Shown: positions 27,951 through 36,887 of the stretch, one piece after another
Position numbering within the stretch: position 1 is the first letter of the stretch
Layout of the letters: every line of letters begins with the position of its first letter
From: Mesorhizobium prunaredense
GTDB lineage: Bacteria > Pseudomonadota > Alphaproteobacteria > Rhizobiales > Rhizobiaceae
Assembly: GCF_900156895.1 (NCBI RefSeq)
Contig: NZ_FTPD01000010.1
Coordinates: 62,001 to 126,000 of the forward strand
Length of the DNA stretch: 64,000 bases
Direction: 5' to 3'
The notes under the pieces: model-generated
What the model saw: the letters and a program-made list of their open reading frames with translations, nothing else
Told to the model about the DNA's origin: nothing
The model's database searches: none
Program-made: the position numbers and the translations under genes

Positions 27951-29007
27951 TGCATCCCAACCCGCCACGGAGCCTGATGCCCAGCGTATCTCCAATGCGC
28001 ACGATGTCGCCACGCCCGATACACTGACCATTGGCAAGTATATCGACCGGACCCTCGATCGGCCGTCCAAGTTCGAAAATATGCCCTTCGCCGGCACTTC
28101 TTAATTCCCCTAGAGGAATAGGCCAGCGACCGCATTCAAAGACAAGCATGATCTCGATATCATCGAGATCATCCGTCGGCCCTAGTTGCGATCCAAGTTG
28201 TGTCATATGCGCATTCTCCAAAGGATAGGAACGCGGGCGGAAAGGCCCGTGCAGGACTAGCTGGTCGCCCTCAAGATCAGCACCGGCCCACAACTGGCCA
28301 AAAGATAGGGCGATCTCGCCGCGGCCGAACGGCGCCAAGTCCGGCAACAGAGCATCACCGGCACATGCTTTTCGAAGAATCGCCGCAGGAACGCGCAGCG
28401 TGCCGATCTCTCCTGCAACCACGATCGGGAGGTCTGAAAGTAATCCGCGCGGCTGTCGCGGTAACTGGCCAAACAGTTCGCCCAGAGCGCGAAACGCAGA
28501 CGGCACCAAGCCATCAAGAGGCGAGAACAGGAACAGACGACCCTTGCCACTGACCGGGCCTAAGTCGATATCCAGTTCGAGATAAGGAGCCAGTGTCGCG
28601 GCTTCAAACACGCGCACGAGCTGCACGTTCAGCTGTGTCCTATACTCCAGTCGAGCAATAAGTGGCTCAAGTGCAAGTTCAACAATGAGTGAAGCCGTTG
28701 GCTCGGAAGGGAGAGTCAGCCCATTCTGCACTGTTGCGATGAGCCCCTCTACAAGCGACCGCGATATCGACAGCACGACCGCATCAGCTCCGACCCTACA
28801 AATGCAGTCGAGCATTGGAATGGCGGCAAAATTCTCTTGCCAGACAAGCCCTGCCATACGCACCGACAGCGGCACGTCGTTGATCCGGGTCTGAAACGGC
28901 CTGCGGGAAGCCGCAGTGTCATTGAGCCACGAGGCGACCTCGTGGGACAGTGTCAGCGCTGGCTCCAATAGAGGGGGTCTCACCAAAGCGGCTGCCAAAA
29001 ACTGCAC
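27943..29007 (-). CDS. rhcQ: T3SS sorting-platform protein RhcQ (SctQ/FliN-like)
   Basis: A 354-residue cytoplasmic ring protein. The C-terminal 75 residues (VFECGRWPIPLGELRSAGEG ... GDIVRIGDTLGIRL) form a SpoA/FliN domain typical of SctQ; a second SpoA-like segment is around residue 210. The start is an apparent GTG at 29007, seven bases beyond the y4yJ stop, and could be a nearby TTG instead. It would recruit NolV and the ATPase RhcN to the basal body. Confidence 0.92.
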   Translation of the reverse strand: MQFLAAALVRPPLLEPALTLSHEVASWLNDTAASRRPFQTRINDVPLSVRMAGLVWQENFAAIPMLDCICRVGADAVVLSISRSLVEGLIATVQNGLTLPSEPTASLIVELALEPLIARLEYRTQLNVQLVRVFEAATLAPYLELDIDLGPVSGKGRLFLFSPLDGLVPSAFRALGELFGQLPRQPRGLLSDLPIVVAGEIGTLRVPAAILRKACAGDALLPDLAPFGRGEIALSFGQLWAGADLEGDQLVLHGPFRPRSYPLENAHMTQLGSQLGPTDDLDDIEIMLVFECGRWPIPLGELRSAGEGHIFELGRPIEGPVDILANGQCIGRGDIVRIGDTLGIRLRGGLGCND

Positions 29008-29014
29008 CGTTCTA

Positions 29015-29569
29015 TCATTCGGAGGACCTGCGGGTTATCGAATCCGTTTTCGCGACCTGGGAAAGCGGACCCCTCCCAAATCGAACCAATATCTCATCGT
29101 CGGCCTCGATCTCGCCTGCGGCCTCCGAATGGATCTCAACGGCGCGCCGGACGTCGTCCTCTATTTGGCGCCATTTGTGCGTTGCCGCCGAACATGCGAC
29201 CCATAGGTCCCTCGTCACGGACGCCGCTAACTCGGCCTTTTCTTCGGCGGCGCGCGCATTAACAAGCATCTGCCGCCTGCGAGTGATCTCAGCCGCAAGG
29301 CACTCAATATGGAGGTGGTGCCGGTCGAGGGTGGCGCTAGACAAGTCATCGAGCGTCATCAGCTCCTGATAGAGCGCTGCTTCGGCCGTTGAGCAATGTT
29401 GTTGTGCCATTGCAAGCTCTCGGGAGGCATTCTGTGCTGCTAAGGTGGCCATATGGCGCTGGGCTTCCTTTTTGGACAGCTCACTAAGGGCACGACGCTC
29501 TTGCATTTCCTTCAGGAGCCGTAACCTCGAAGACTGAATGTGATTCACGCGGTCAGACGCGACATCCAT
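29015..29569 (-). CDS. T3SS stalk protein, SctO-like (Y4yJ)
   Basis: A 184-residue, highly charged, predicted coiled-coil protein (for example RRALSELSKKEAQRHMATLA). Position between the ATPase and SctQ is that of SctO/YscO/FliJ proteins, which link the ATPase ring to the export gate, and of y4yJ in NGR234. The start at 29569 overlaps the rhcN end by 25 bp and has GAGGAAACGGTAGC upstream. Assignment is by position and coiled-coil character since SctO sequences diverge widely. Confidence 0.85.
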   Translation of the reverse strand: MDVASDRVNHIQSSRLRLLKEMQERRALSELSKKEAQRHMATLAAQNASRELAMAQQHCSTAEAALYQELMTLDDLSSATLDRHHLHIECLAAEITRRRQMLVNARAAEEKAELAASVTRDLWVACSAATHKWRQIEDDVRRAVEIHSEAAGEIEADDEILVRFGRGPLSQVAKTDSITRRSSE

Positions 29570-30903
29570 GCTACCGTTTCCTCAAACCCTGACGCTTCGT
29601 CTTCGCTCTGGCGCAAAAACTCCCTCAGTTCGTCGATTGACGCGACAGCCCGGTCCGTCAGGGGATCGCCGCCTTCCTTGTATTCGCCGACGTTGATCAA
29701 GAACTCGGCCTCGGCATACCGCGAGAGGAGTTCACGAAAGAAGGATGCTGAGTTGCGATGTGTCGCCGAAACGACCGCATCCATTACGCGGCTGCGACTC
29801 TGCAGTACATCGATAGCAGGGAAATGCGATCGCGCCGCAATAGCGCGCGAGAGGACGACATGGCCATCGAGAATGCTGCGCGTTTCTTCGGCGATTGGAT
29901 CACCTGTGCCATCGCCTTCTACAAGCACGGTATAGAAAGCGGTGATTGAGCCACGCTCACTCATGCCAGCGCGCTCTAGCAGGCCTGGCAGCATGCCAAA
30001 AACAGAAGGAGGAAAGCCCCGTCGCGTCGGCGGCTCACCCGCAGCAAGGCCTATCTCACGCATGGCGCGGCAGAAGCGTGTCAGCGAATCCAGCATGAGA
30101 GCAACGCGTAGCCCTTGTTCGCGAAAATATTCCGCGAGCGCTGTCGCCATCGGAGCACATTGTGCCCGCTCAACAGCCGAGCGGTCGGATGTTTCAACAA
30201 CAACGACCGCACGGCGAAGGCCCTCCTCCCCGAGATGCCTCTCGATGAATTCACGAACTTCACGTCCTCGTTCGCCTATCAGCGCGACTATGACAACGTC
30301 AGCGGCGGCACCTTTTACGATCTGTGACAATAACGTCGACTTGCCACAACCTGGCTCGCCGTAAATACCGATTCGCTGGCCCTCGCCGCACGTCAGGAGA
30401 CCATCCAGGGCACGGACCCCGAGCGGCAAGGGCCGCTCAATCATGCGCCTTGTCATTGGATTCGGAGCTCTGCCGTGCAACGGCCGAGTCTCGGCGGTTT
30501 TGATTTGGCCTTTGCCATCCAGTGGACGGCAACGACTGTCAATCACGCGGCCAAGTAAATCGTTGCCGACGGGTACTTCACGCATTCGTCCAGTGGCGAC
30601 GACTTCCGCGCGGCTGGAGAGGCCGACCAGGTCGCCGATCGGCGTCAGCAGTACGCCATCATCCAACAGGCCGATCACCTCGGCTTCGAGCGACAGTCCG
30701 GTCCGCGGGTCCTGTAGGAGGCAAAGTTCTCCAATACGAGTGTCTGGCAAGACGGCATGGACCAGTGTGCCAACAGCCCGCGTGATCCTGCCGCGCACGA
30801 CGCGCGTGTCGATCCGCTTTACCGTAGCTCTCAAAGACGAGATCGCCGGATCGGCAGGGCAGATCGCAGCGTCGTGATTATGTTCTGATACCTGCGTGCT
30901 CAC
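29545..30903 (-). CDS. rhcN: T3SS ATPase RhcN (SctN)
   Basis: A 452-residue hexameric ATPase that unfolds and detaches T3 substrates. Walker A is GEPGCGKST at residues 182-190, Walker B is in VALMLDSLTRF, and the F1-like GERGREVREF motif is present. The start is GTG at 30903, overlapping the nolV stop as GTGA, which couples translation. Length is standard for SctN. Confidence 0.98.
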   Translation of the reverse strand: MSTQVSEHNHDAAICPADPAISSLRATVKRIDTRVVRGRITRAVGTLVHAVLPDTRIGELCLLQDPRTGLSLEAEVIGLLDDGVLLTPIGDLVGLSSRAEVVATGRMREVPVGNDLLGRVIDSRCRPLDGKGQIKTAETRPLHGRAPNPMTRRMIERPLPLGVRALDGLLTCGEGQRIGIYGEPGCGKSTLLSQIVKGAAADVVIVALIGERGREVREFIERHLGEEGLRRAVVVVETSDRSAVERAQCAPMATALAEYFREQGLRVALMLDSLTRFCRAMREIGLAAGEPPTRRGFPPSVFGMLPGLLERAGMSERGSITAFYTVLVEGDGTGDPIAEETRSILDGHVVLSRAIAARSHFPAIDVLQSRSRVMDAVVSATHRNSASFFRELLSRYAEAEFLINVGEYKEGGDPLTDRAVASIDELREFLRQSEDEASGFEETVAWMSRLTA

Positions 30904-31523
30904 AGTTCGCCTTTTTCAGAGAGCGTCCCGAAGCCGAGACGCAACGCGCGCATCTGCGCATCAAGGCCCAGATCGACATTGCCGTACTCGCTCCACAGCA
31001 CGCACCGTTGCGGCGACAACGTAGGATCCGGTTTGATCCGAACCCTTGGACGACCATCCTGTCCGTCGCATGCGGCAAACTCTCGCGTAAGCATGTCCAC
31101 TTGCGTCGGACACACATGGAGGCAAACTTCTGCGCCGCTGTATTGGCGCTCAATGGCGTGACGAACAGCCATGACCAGCAGTTCGCCCGGATCGAATGCT
31201 CCCACAAGATCGCTTAGTATTTCCATCACGAGCTGCGGTAATTGCTGCTCTAGAACCGCCTTTCGTCGTGCGACTTCGGCGACCGCCTGCGAAATCAGCG
31301 CTGCCATTTCCTCGGCGCCAGCATCCAAGCCCTCGGCATGGCCGCGCGCCAACTCACGCTGATACGCCGCGCGTGCCCAACTGCGTACGCGCTGCTGATG
31401 CCGTTCTGCGGCGGCACACGCTTCTGCGGCATTATCCCAGATTTCGAGCTCGCTCGCCGGTATCAGCGGCCCCAATGGGCGCATCTGCGGCGCTGCCGGC
31501 GCGACGGAAATATCCGCTGTCAT
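30900..31523 (-). CDS. nolV: T3SS ATPase regulator NolV (SctL/RhcL)
   Basis: A 207-residue SctL/FliH-family protein. The N-terminal half has an alpha-helical region (AAEACAAAERHQQRVRSWAR) and the C-terminal half the VQCHV-type SctL fold (EVCLHVCPTQVDMLT). It binds RhcN and the RhcQ platform. It overlaps nolU by four bases (ATGA) and rhcN by four. Confidence 0.93.
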   Translation of the reverse strand: MTADISVAPAAPQMRPLGPLIPASELEIWDNAAEACAAAERHQQRVRSWARAAYQRELARGHAEGLDAGAEEMAALISQAVAEVARRKAVLEQQLPQLVMEILSDLVGAFDPGELLVMAVRHAIERQYSGAEVCLHVCPTQVDMLTREFAACDGQDGRPRVRIKPDPTLSPQRCVLWSEYGNVDLGLDAQMRALRLGFGTLSEKGEL

Positions 31524-32158
31524 ATCAGCGGGTTCTCCGCCTCAAAATGGCCTACTACAAGCGAAAACAACTGGCCTGCGGCGTCCCTGTGCTTAGGCTC
31601 TGGATTGTCGGCGGCGGTCCCTACGGGCAAGCGTAGAAGCACGCGGTTGCGCTCCATCACTGGACTGTGATGGAGCCAGGCACCAAGGCAGGCGTGTCCA
31701 TCGTGTTCGATTTGGTGCGCGAGTTTTTCCGGATCAGCGATCAATCTGTCCGCAATGGCATGCGCCAGATGTCGGATTCCAAACGCATGGGCATCAGCGC
31801 CGATACGTTCAATAAGCACTGTGAGGTCAGGCTGAGAGACAAGCTTAAGCAGCGAACGGGCATGCCATACACTACCTGCAAGGAGGGCAGCCCGATGCGG
31901 ATCATTACCGCGCAGAAGGTCCGGCCCCCAGTCAACGTCATTCGACTCCGAATCATTGTCGAGCAACAATTCCGTTAGTCTTCGCTGCAGTCTGGGACAC
32001 TTCTGCAACTGAGCCATCGTAGCAGCCGATAACGCCGGATCAAGACGCGCGCCAAGACGAGTCGGATGGACCGAAGCAGCAAGTTCGCTCCGGTCCAAGG
32101 CATGCAATTGGAACGAGCCGTCGAGTTGGGCGGTTTTTACCGGCACTGGCATCGACAT
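31520..32158 (-). CDS. nolU: T3SS accessory protein NolU (SctK-like position)
   Basis: A 212-residue cytoplasmic protein like NolU of NGR234 and S. fredii, the same length. It lies between the rhcJ lipoprotein gene and nolV, which is the SctK position in other T3SSs; an adaptor role on the sorting platform is inferred. The segment RHLAHAIADRLIADPEKLA is a clear helix. The ATG is at 32158, one base after the rhcJ stop codon. Confidence 0.9.
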   Translation of the reverse strand: MSMPVPVKTAQLDGSFQLHALDRSELAASVHPTRLGARLDPALSAATMAQLQKCPRLQRRLTELLLDNDSESNDVDWGPDLLRGNDPHRAALLAGSVWHARSLLKLVSQPDLTVLIERIGADAHAFGIRHLAHAIADRLIADPEKLAHQIEHDGHACLGAWLHHSPVMERNRVLLRLPVGTAADNPEPKHRDAAGQLFSLVVGHFEAENPLI

Positions 32159-32159
32159 G

Positions 32160-33023
32160 TCATTTAGGCGCTATCGCCGGGGTCTTTTTGCGAATGGCCT
32201 CGAGGGCGGAAATACCCGACCGCCGCTCGACCTTGGAAAGTTCGCCCGACGATTGCCTGTGCCGGCGGCTAAGGGCGCCGGCTAAGACGTAGCACGCCAC
32301 TGCGAATACAGCTGCGGCAATACCGATCACGGTCGCCAGAAGGGGCGCTGGAGCGAGCCTGGATGGCTGGGCCAAAACAGTCGCCGGCACGGACCGTTGC
32401 TCAGGCGCGGAACGCTCCACCGGCACCAAAACCACTTCGACCTTATCGTAGGACAATCCTTCTATGCTGTCGGCCACGAGCATCTTTATCTTCGGCAGCA
32501 AAACAGAGAGTTCAGCTTTGGCGTCGTGTCTGATAAAAACCGAGGCCGAGGACGGCGTGGCGCCTGCTCGCAAAAGGTCATTATGCGGCAGAACCACATG
32601 GACACGTACAGACAAAACCCCATCGATATCGCTGATCGTACGAGACAACTCTTCGCTGAGCGCATAGACGTAACGGGCACGTTCCTCGGTCGGCGAGGCA
32701 ATCAGGCCTGATCCTTGGAAAATCTCGCCGAGGTTCTTGAAGGACTGGCGCGGCAATCCCTTGCCATTCAGGAGGTTGATTGAGTAGGCGAGCAGCTTTT
32801 CGTCAACCTGGATTGTGCTGGTCCCATCCTTGCCGGCGACCCGGACCGCAGCAACCCCGTTGTCCATCAGAAGGGCGAGCATTTCATTCGCCTCGCGCTC
32901 CTGCAGTTGCGTGTAGAGATCGACCTTGCAACCGCTGAGGGCCACGAGAAGTGGCAGTACGACAAGGCGAAGTGATCTCCGGCAAGACGTGCTACGCATG
33001 ATTTTCTCGGCTAAGCCAATCAT
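32160..33023 (-). CDS. rhcJ: T3SS inner-ring lipoprotein RhcJ (SctJ/NolT)
   Basis: A 287-residue SctJ/YscJ protein. The signal peptide ends in VALSGCKVDLYTQL, giving a lipobox Cys near residue 32. Ring-building domains follow (EREANEMLALLMDNG and VLSVRVHVVLPHND are the family hallmarks), then a membrane segment (LLATVIGIAAAVFAVACYVL) and a basic cytoplasmic tail. ATG at 33023; MRSTS at codon 9 is an alternative. Known as nolT in older nomenclature. Confidence 0.97.
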   Translation of the reverse strand: MIGLAEKIMRSTSCRRSLRLVVLPLLVALSGCKVDLYTQLQEREANEMLALLMDNGVAAVRVAGKDGTSTIQVDEKLLAYSINLLNGKGLPRQSFKNLGEIFQGSGLIASPTEERARYVYALSEELSRTISDIDGVLSVRVHVVLPHNDLLRAGATPSSASVFIRHDAKAELSVLLPKIKMLVADSIEGLSYDKVEVVLVPVERSAPEQRSVPATVLAQPSRLAPAPLLATVIGIAAAVFAVACYVLAGALSRRHRQSSGELSKVERRSGISALEAIRKKTPAIAPK

Positions 33024-33032
33024 ACGCGCGGT

Positions 33033-33536
33033 TCAGCCTTCCTTTAGAAGTTTATTCACGGATGAGGTGATGCCGCTGACACCTTTGGAAAGAAGACCAA
33101 CCTGGGTGACGCCATTGTACATATCCCGCAGACCAGCAATCATCGTTTCGAAATCATGCCCTCCCTGCGGAACGCCGGACATTCCGGTTCTCGCATCACC
33201 TTCGGCAGGAAGCTTCTGCGGTCCATGTAGAGCGCCCTTCAAAAGGCCTACCTGCTGGTCGAGCGCAGCCGAATTAACAGCACGGTCTGGGTAGATCGCA
33301 GAAATCATCTGCACCACGCGGTCGCCCAGGGGACTCATCTGCGTAGCCGCGCGTTGAACACCCATCGCTGGAGCAACTGGCACCGTGGGTGATGCCAAGG
33401 CGGCATCGTTTTTCAGCGAGTCGGCCGCGTGCGCCAACGCGCGCTCAAACTGGGCCTGCTCGCTGAACGAGGGTGACCCGGTCTTGGGGAGACAGTCCGC
33501 TAAACTGGTAGTGATCGACGTGATAGGCATCATCAT
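33033..33536 (-). CDS. nopB: T3 secreted pilus-associated protein NopB (NolB)
   Basis: A 167-residue protein similar in length and sequence character to NopB of NGR234, a secreted component of T3SS surface filaments. The C-terminal helical stretch DFETMIAGLRDMYNGVTQVG is recognisable. Three consecutive ATG codons begin it, with the first at 33536; GAGGAAG lies somewhat upstream. First gene of the main T3SS operon, behind a strong tts box. Confidence 0.9.
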   Translation of the reverse strand: MMMPITSITTSLADCLPKTGSPSFSEQAQFERALAHAADSLKNDAALASPTVPVAPAMGVQRAATQMSPLGDRVVQMISAIYPDRAVNSAALDQQVGLLKGALHGPQKLPAEGDARTGMSGVPQGGHDFETMIAGLRDMYNGVTQVGLLSKGVSGITSSVNKLLKEG

Positions 33537-33606
33537 GCAAAGACTCGATAGCTTCCTCTTGACCGAGCGAACCCGGCCCCTTCATCATTCGTTATCGGGT
33601 CAACGT

Positions 33607-33635
33607 CTAGGCGGCCGAGCTGACGACAAGCTGAC
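33607..33635 (-). promoter_or_regulatory. tts box of the main T3SS operon (nopB)
   Basis: On the minus strand GTCAGCTTGTCGTCAGCTCG followed by GCCGCCTAG is the best match to the tts consensus in the window. It lies about 70 bp upstream of nopB. The divergent gene rhcC1 starts 87 bp to the other side, so this region may serve both directions, although the box orientation favours nopB. Confidence 0.9.
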
Positions 33636-33721
33636 TAACCGAGGTTTGTTAGTCATCGAAAAGTCATGCTGGGCGACTTAGTCACTTGTGCAGATTTCAG
33701 ACTCTGGTTTATCAGTGCGAA

Positions 33722-34423
33722 ATGTTGAGAGCGCTCTTCCGATCCATCGCCCCACACGTTTTGAGACTTCTGTGTGCCGGTTTTTTTCTCTACGCCGGAA
33801 CCAACGGAACTCTCGGCGTTCCCTTATCCCTCTCCAAGACGCCGTACAGATATACGGTTCTCGATCAGGATCTCTCTGCCGCGCTGCAGCAATTCGGCAA
33901 CAACCTTAATATCCGAGTCAACATTAGCGCCGAGGTGAAGGGGCGGATCCGCGGGAGTATGCCGGATTTGCCACCGCGCGAGTTCCTCGACCGTTTGGCC
34001 AATTTGTACGGTCTCCAATGGTATTATGATGGGCTTGTTCTCTACGTGTCAGCCGCAAAAGAATCACAAACCCGCATGCTTGTGTTGACTTCGATCCGCT
34101 TCGATACGTTTAAGGGTGCCCTAGACAAGCTTGAGATCACCGATGACCGCTACGTGGTGAGACCCGCGCCGGGAGATGGCCTCGTTTTGGTTTCCGGTCC
34201 ACCGCGCTTCACCGCGCTCGTGGAGCAGACTTTCAACGGTCTTGTCGCGGAGGCACAGGCGCAGCCGCGCGTCCATGAAACGCCGCCAAGCGAATCGGTC
34301 CTGACATTGTTTCGGGGTTCCTCCACCATGGTCGTCCGCAACGGATTACCTGAAGCCGCTTATTCGTCCGACGTGCCGCAGCAGGATGGCGTTGGCGGTA
34401 AGCCAGAGCCACGCCAAAAATGA
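33722..34423 (+). CDS. rhcC1: T3SS secretin N-terminal protein RhcC1 (NolW)
   Basis: A 233-residue protein equal in length to NolW. The ATG at 33722 is preferred; a TTG at 33686 is in frame but has no support. A signal peptide (LRLLCAGFFLYAGTNG) precedes the secretin N0/N1 domains (LSAALQQFGNNLNIRVNISA, YVVRPAPGDGLVLVSGPP). The beta-barrel secretin domain is absent; RhcC2 provides it elsewhere in the window. This division of the secretin is known in rhizobia. The gene is divergent from nopB and precedes nopX. Confidence 0.93.
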   Translation: MLRALFRSIAPHVLRLLCAGFFLYAGTNGTLGVPLSLSKTPYRYTVLDQDLSAALQQFGNNLNIRVNISAEVKGRIRGSMPDLPPREFLDRLANLYGLQWYYDGLVLYVSAAKESQTRMLVLTSIRFDTFKGALDKLEITDDRYVVRPAPGDGLVLVSGPPRFTALVEQTFNGLVAEAQAQPRVHETPPSESVLTLFRGSSTMVVRNGLPEAAYSSDVPQQDGVGGKPEPRQK

Positions 34424-34702
34424 TATTTGCGGTCGCAGCTTCGGGACAAAACAACACCGCGGCCACCCCAAATTGTGAATTCCTCTGAACTCGTCAGTTT
34501 GCCGAAAGCTAAACCGCTCATGGTGGCAACCGCCAGCTTCAGCGATATCTCCGGTCATTGTGCTGGGATTGCACATAGAGCTGGCGCAGAACGAGGCAAT
34601 TTGAACAACAGCAGGGGTATTGGTCCCGCCGAGCTCTGACTGTCAAAGCTCGTTTGGCGTCGCCCTTGTGGGGGATTGCAATTTCATGTCTGAGGAGTCA
34701 CA
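34424..34702 (+). other. Spacer between rhcC1 and nopX
   Basis: No gene is recognised. A TGTCAAAGCTCG sequence near 34640 weakly recalls half of a tts box but lacks the GTCAG half, so whether nopX has its own promoter or is read from rhcC1 is open. Confidence 0.4.
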
Positions 34703-36640
34703 ATGTCCATCAATGATACAAGCAACGTTTTCAATAGTCAGAATATCCTACAGTACAGTAGTCTGAATCTGATATCTGCGTTGGAAAAGACGCAGCAAAA
34801 CGCATCGTCCTTCGATGCGATGCTGTCCCTTCACCTGCACCAAGACGGCACCAGTCCCTTCCCACTCCGGGACCAGCTGCCACGAGATCTCGAATCGTCG
34901 ATGAAGGAATTGTGCCGGAACACATCGGAGTCGCTGTTGCCCGATGTCGGATCCTCGTTGGAAGAATTGCGCAAGAACCCATTGGATCTGCTGCCGCCAA
35001 GCATGAGGGCAGCCATCGAATCAATGGATCAAGGCCCGCAGCCTGCGGTCGCCCCCCCTCCCGTTGCGCACGAATCAGTGGATCAAGGCCCGCAGTCTGC
35101 GGTCGCCCCCCCTCCCATTGCGGAAGCGCCCATAAAAAGCGAGAGAATCACGTGGAACGGCGGCTCACTGTCCCAAGCCGAGTTGCAGATCGTGGCAGTG
35201 CTGAACCGTCACAAGGACCTATGCCCGCTTAGTTGGCAATCGTTGACGGATAAAGCCAATGATCCCTCTACGCCACCGGATCTGAAAGCGGCGATTGAGG
35301 GATTGCAGCAGGATCCAGAGCTTTTTTATGCGATCGGCTCGCAGGGCGATGGCCGCTGTGGCGGTAAGATCACGGCCAAGGATTTGTCCGAGTTCTCAAG
35401 CCATCACTCACAAGTTGCCGCATATCAGGGCCAGCAGGCGCAAAGCTACGCGCAGAACTACATCCCATCCGACAGTACTGGAAATGCGCAGCCGTCGGTT
35501 ATGACCTTGAACGATGCGACGCGCGAGCTTTACCGGTACTCCGAAAACCTGCCCAAGAACCTGAGTCTGGCTGATTTCAAGCAGATCGTCGACGGCGACG
35601 CGAAAACTGGCAAATGTCCGCCACAGGTCATTGCGGCGGCTCAGTACTTCGTCAGTCACCCGAATGAATGGAAGCAGTTGTACGGTGGCTCGATAGACAA
35701 AGTCCATAAAGAGGATTTTCTCCAAGTCGCTTCATCTTCGATGAGCCTCACGCAAACCGAGCTGAATACCCTTAAGACGATCAACAGCAACCAGCAAAAA
35801 TTCTTTGGGAACGGTGACCTGACTCGCGACAAGCTCGCAAGCATGGCGCAAGACAAGAGCCTAGATCCGAAACTAAAGGAGGCGGCCTCGCAGCTGCTAT
35901 CGGATCCTCTGCTCTTCAGTCTTCTAAACAATTCGATTACGGGCTATAAGACCCACAATTCCTTCTTCGATTTCGGCGGCGGACACACGGTCGATTCCGG
36001 TAACATCAGCAACAAAGATTTTGGCCACTTCTACAGCAGCATGTCGTCTGCGAACCGAACCGTTCAGCAGCCAAAGACCCATGCGCCCGAAACTGCTGCG
36101 GAACAGGACGCCGTCTCGGACATGATGACGGGCCGGGCGGACCAGCCTGATACCAAATCGGCCAAAAAGAACGGCGGGGCTTTCATCCACACAGTCGGCG
36201 ACGTGCTCAAGGTGTACTCGACAGCGGCTGATTGGGCTGCGACGGCGGTGGGTCTGTTGAGCTTCATTCCGGTCGTGGGCCAAGTGGCCGATGCCGTGTC
36301 GATGACGCTCGCGTTCGAGGCGCAAGCGGCAAATCTTGTCCGCACAGCGATTACCGGAGGCAATATGAAGCAGGCGCTGATAGACGCTGGCATCAATATC
36401 GGAGCGCAGGCGCTCAGCCTTATCGCAGGCCCCGAGGTCAAGCTTGCAATACGCAACGGGCTGGTGAAGAAGGCGCTCGAAGAGGCCGCCACGGCCGGGA
36501 TCGATCTGCCGATTTCCATGGCGCAAAGCTATGCAGAAGACTATTTGTCCAACCTGCAAGCACGCCTTCCGGCCGACCCTATGCAAGCGGCCGGCCTCCC
36601 CAGCCCGATGGGCTTGCCAATATTCCAGAACGTGGCCTGA
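34703..36640 (+). CDS. nopX: T3SS translocon protein NopX (NolX)
   Basis: A 645-residue secreted translocator of the NolX/HrpF family, thought to form the pore in the plant plasma membrane. It is longer than NGR234 NopX (596) mainly through an N-terminal proline-rich insertion. Two related modules (LSQAELQIVAVLNRHKDLCP and LTQTELNTLKTINSNQQKFF) show internal duplication known for this family. The hydrophobic C-terminal segment VYSTAADWAATAVGLLSFIP followed by VVGQVADAVSM is the membrane-insertion region. The ATG has TGAGGAGTCACA upstream. A group II intron relic lies 250 bp downstream. Confidence 0.95.
   Translation: MSINDTSNVFNSQNILQYSSLNLISALEKTQQNASSFDAMLSLHLHQDGTSPFPLRDQLPRDLESSMKELCRNTSESLLPDVGSSLEELRKNPLDLLPPSMRAAIESMDQGPQPAVAPPPVAHESVDQGPQSAVAPPPIAEAPIKSERITWNGGSLSQAELQIVAVLNRHKDLCPLSWQSLTDKANDPSTPPDLKAAIEGLQQDPELFYAIGSQGDGRCGGKITAKDLSEFSSHHSQVAAYQGQQAQSYAQNYIPSDSTGNAQPSVMTLNDATRELYRYSENLPKNLSLADFKQIVDGDAKTGKCPPQVIAAAQYFVSHPNEWKQLYGGSIDKVHKEDFLQVASSSMSLTQTELNTLKTINSNQQKFFGNGDLTRDKLASMAQDKSLDPKLKEAASQLLSDPLLFSLLNNSITGYKTHNSFFDFGGGHTVDSGNISNKDFGHFYSSMSSANRTVQQPKTHAPETAAEQDAVSDMMTGRADQPDTKSAKKNGGAFIHTVGDVLKVYSTAADWAATAVGLLSFIPVVGQVADAVSMTLAFEAQAANLVRTAITGGNMKQALIDAGINIGAQALSLIAGPEVKLAIRNGLVKKALEEAATAGIDLPISMAQSYAEDYLSNLQARLPADPMQAAGLPSPMGLPIFQNVA
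35025..35132 (+). repeat. 54-bp tandem repeat in nopX
   Basis: Two units with period 54 bp encode DQGPQ(P/S)AVAPPP(V/I)A plus four variable residues. The repeat is in frame and accounts for part of the extra length of this NopX. Confidence 0.9.
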
Positions 36641-36887
36641 CGACAAATGTGCGACTTCCTTCGCCACGCTTCACTGGCCTATCAATCACCTTGTGGGGAA
36701 CCTTTGCCTTTCCGCAAGGCGATTTGGCAGGCGTGCCTTAAGGGTCGTGGTTAGGTCGCAGCAGGCCCGGGCTTAGTCCACTCATCCTTCGGCCTTGAGT
36801 TCGTTTTCACACTTAGCCTGAGAGAAGAAGGTGAGATCGGCTAGAAAAGAACCCGGAAAAGAGCGGTCATGCTGACCAGTTGGCGCA

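Noticed and set aside
34630-34660. Possible tts box before nopX
   Set aside because: Only TGTCAAAGCTCG resembles the second half; the GTCAG half at the correct spacing is absent.
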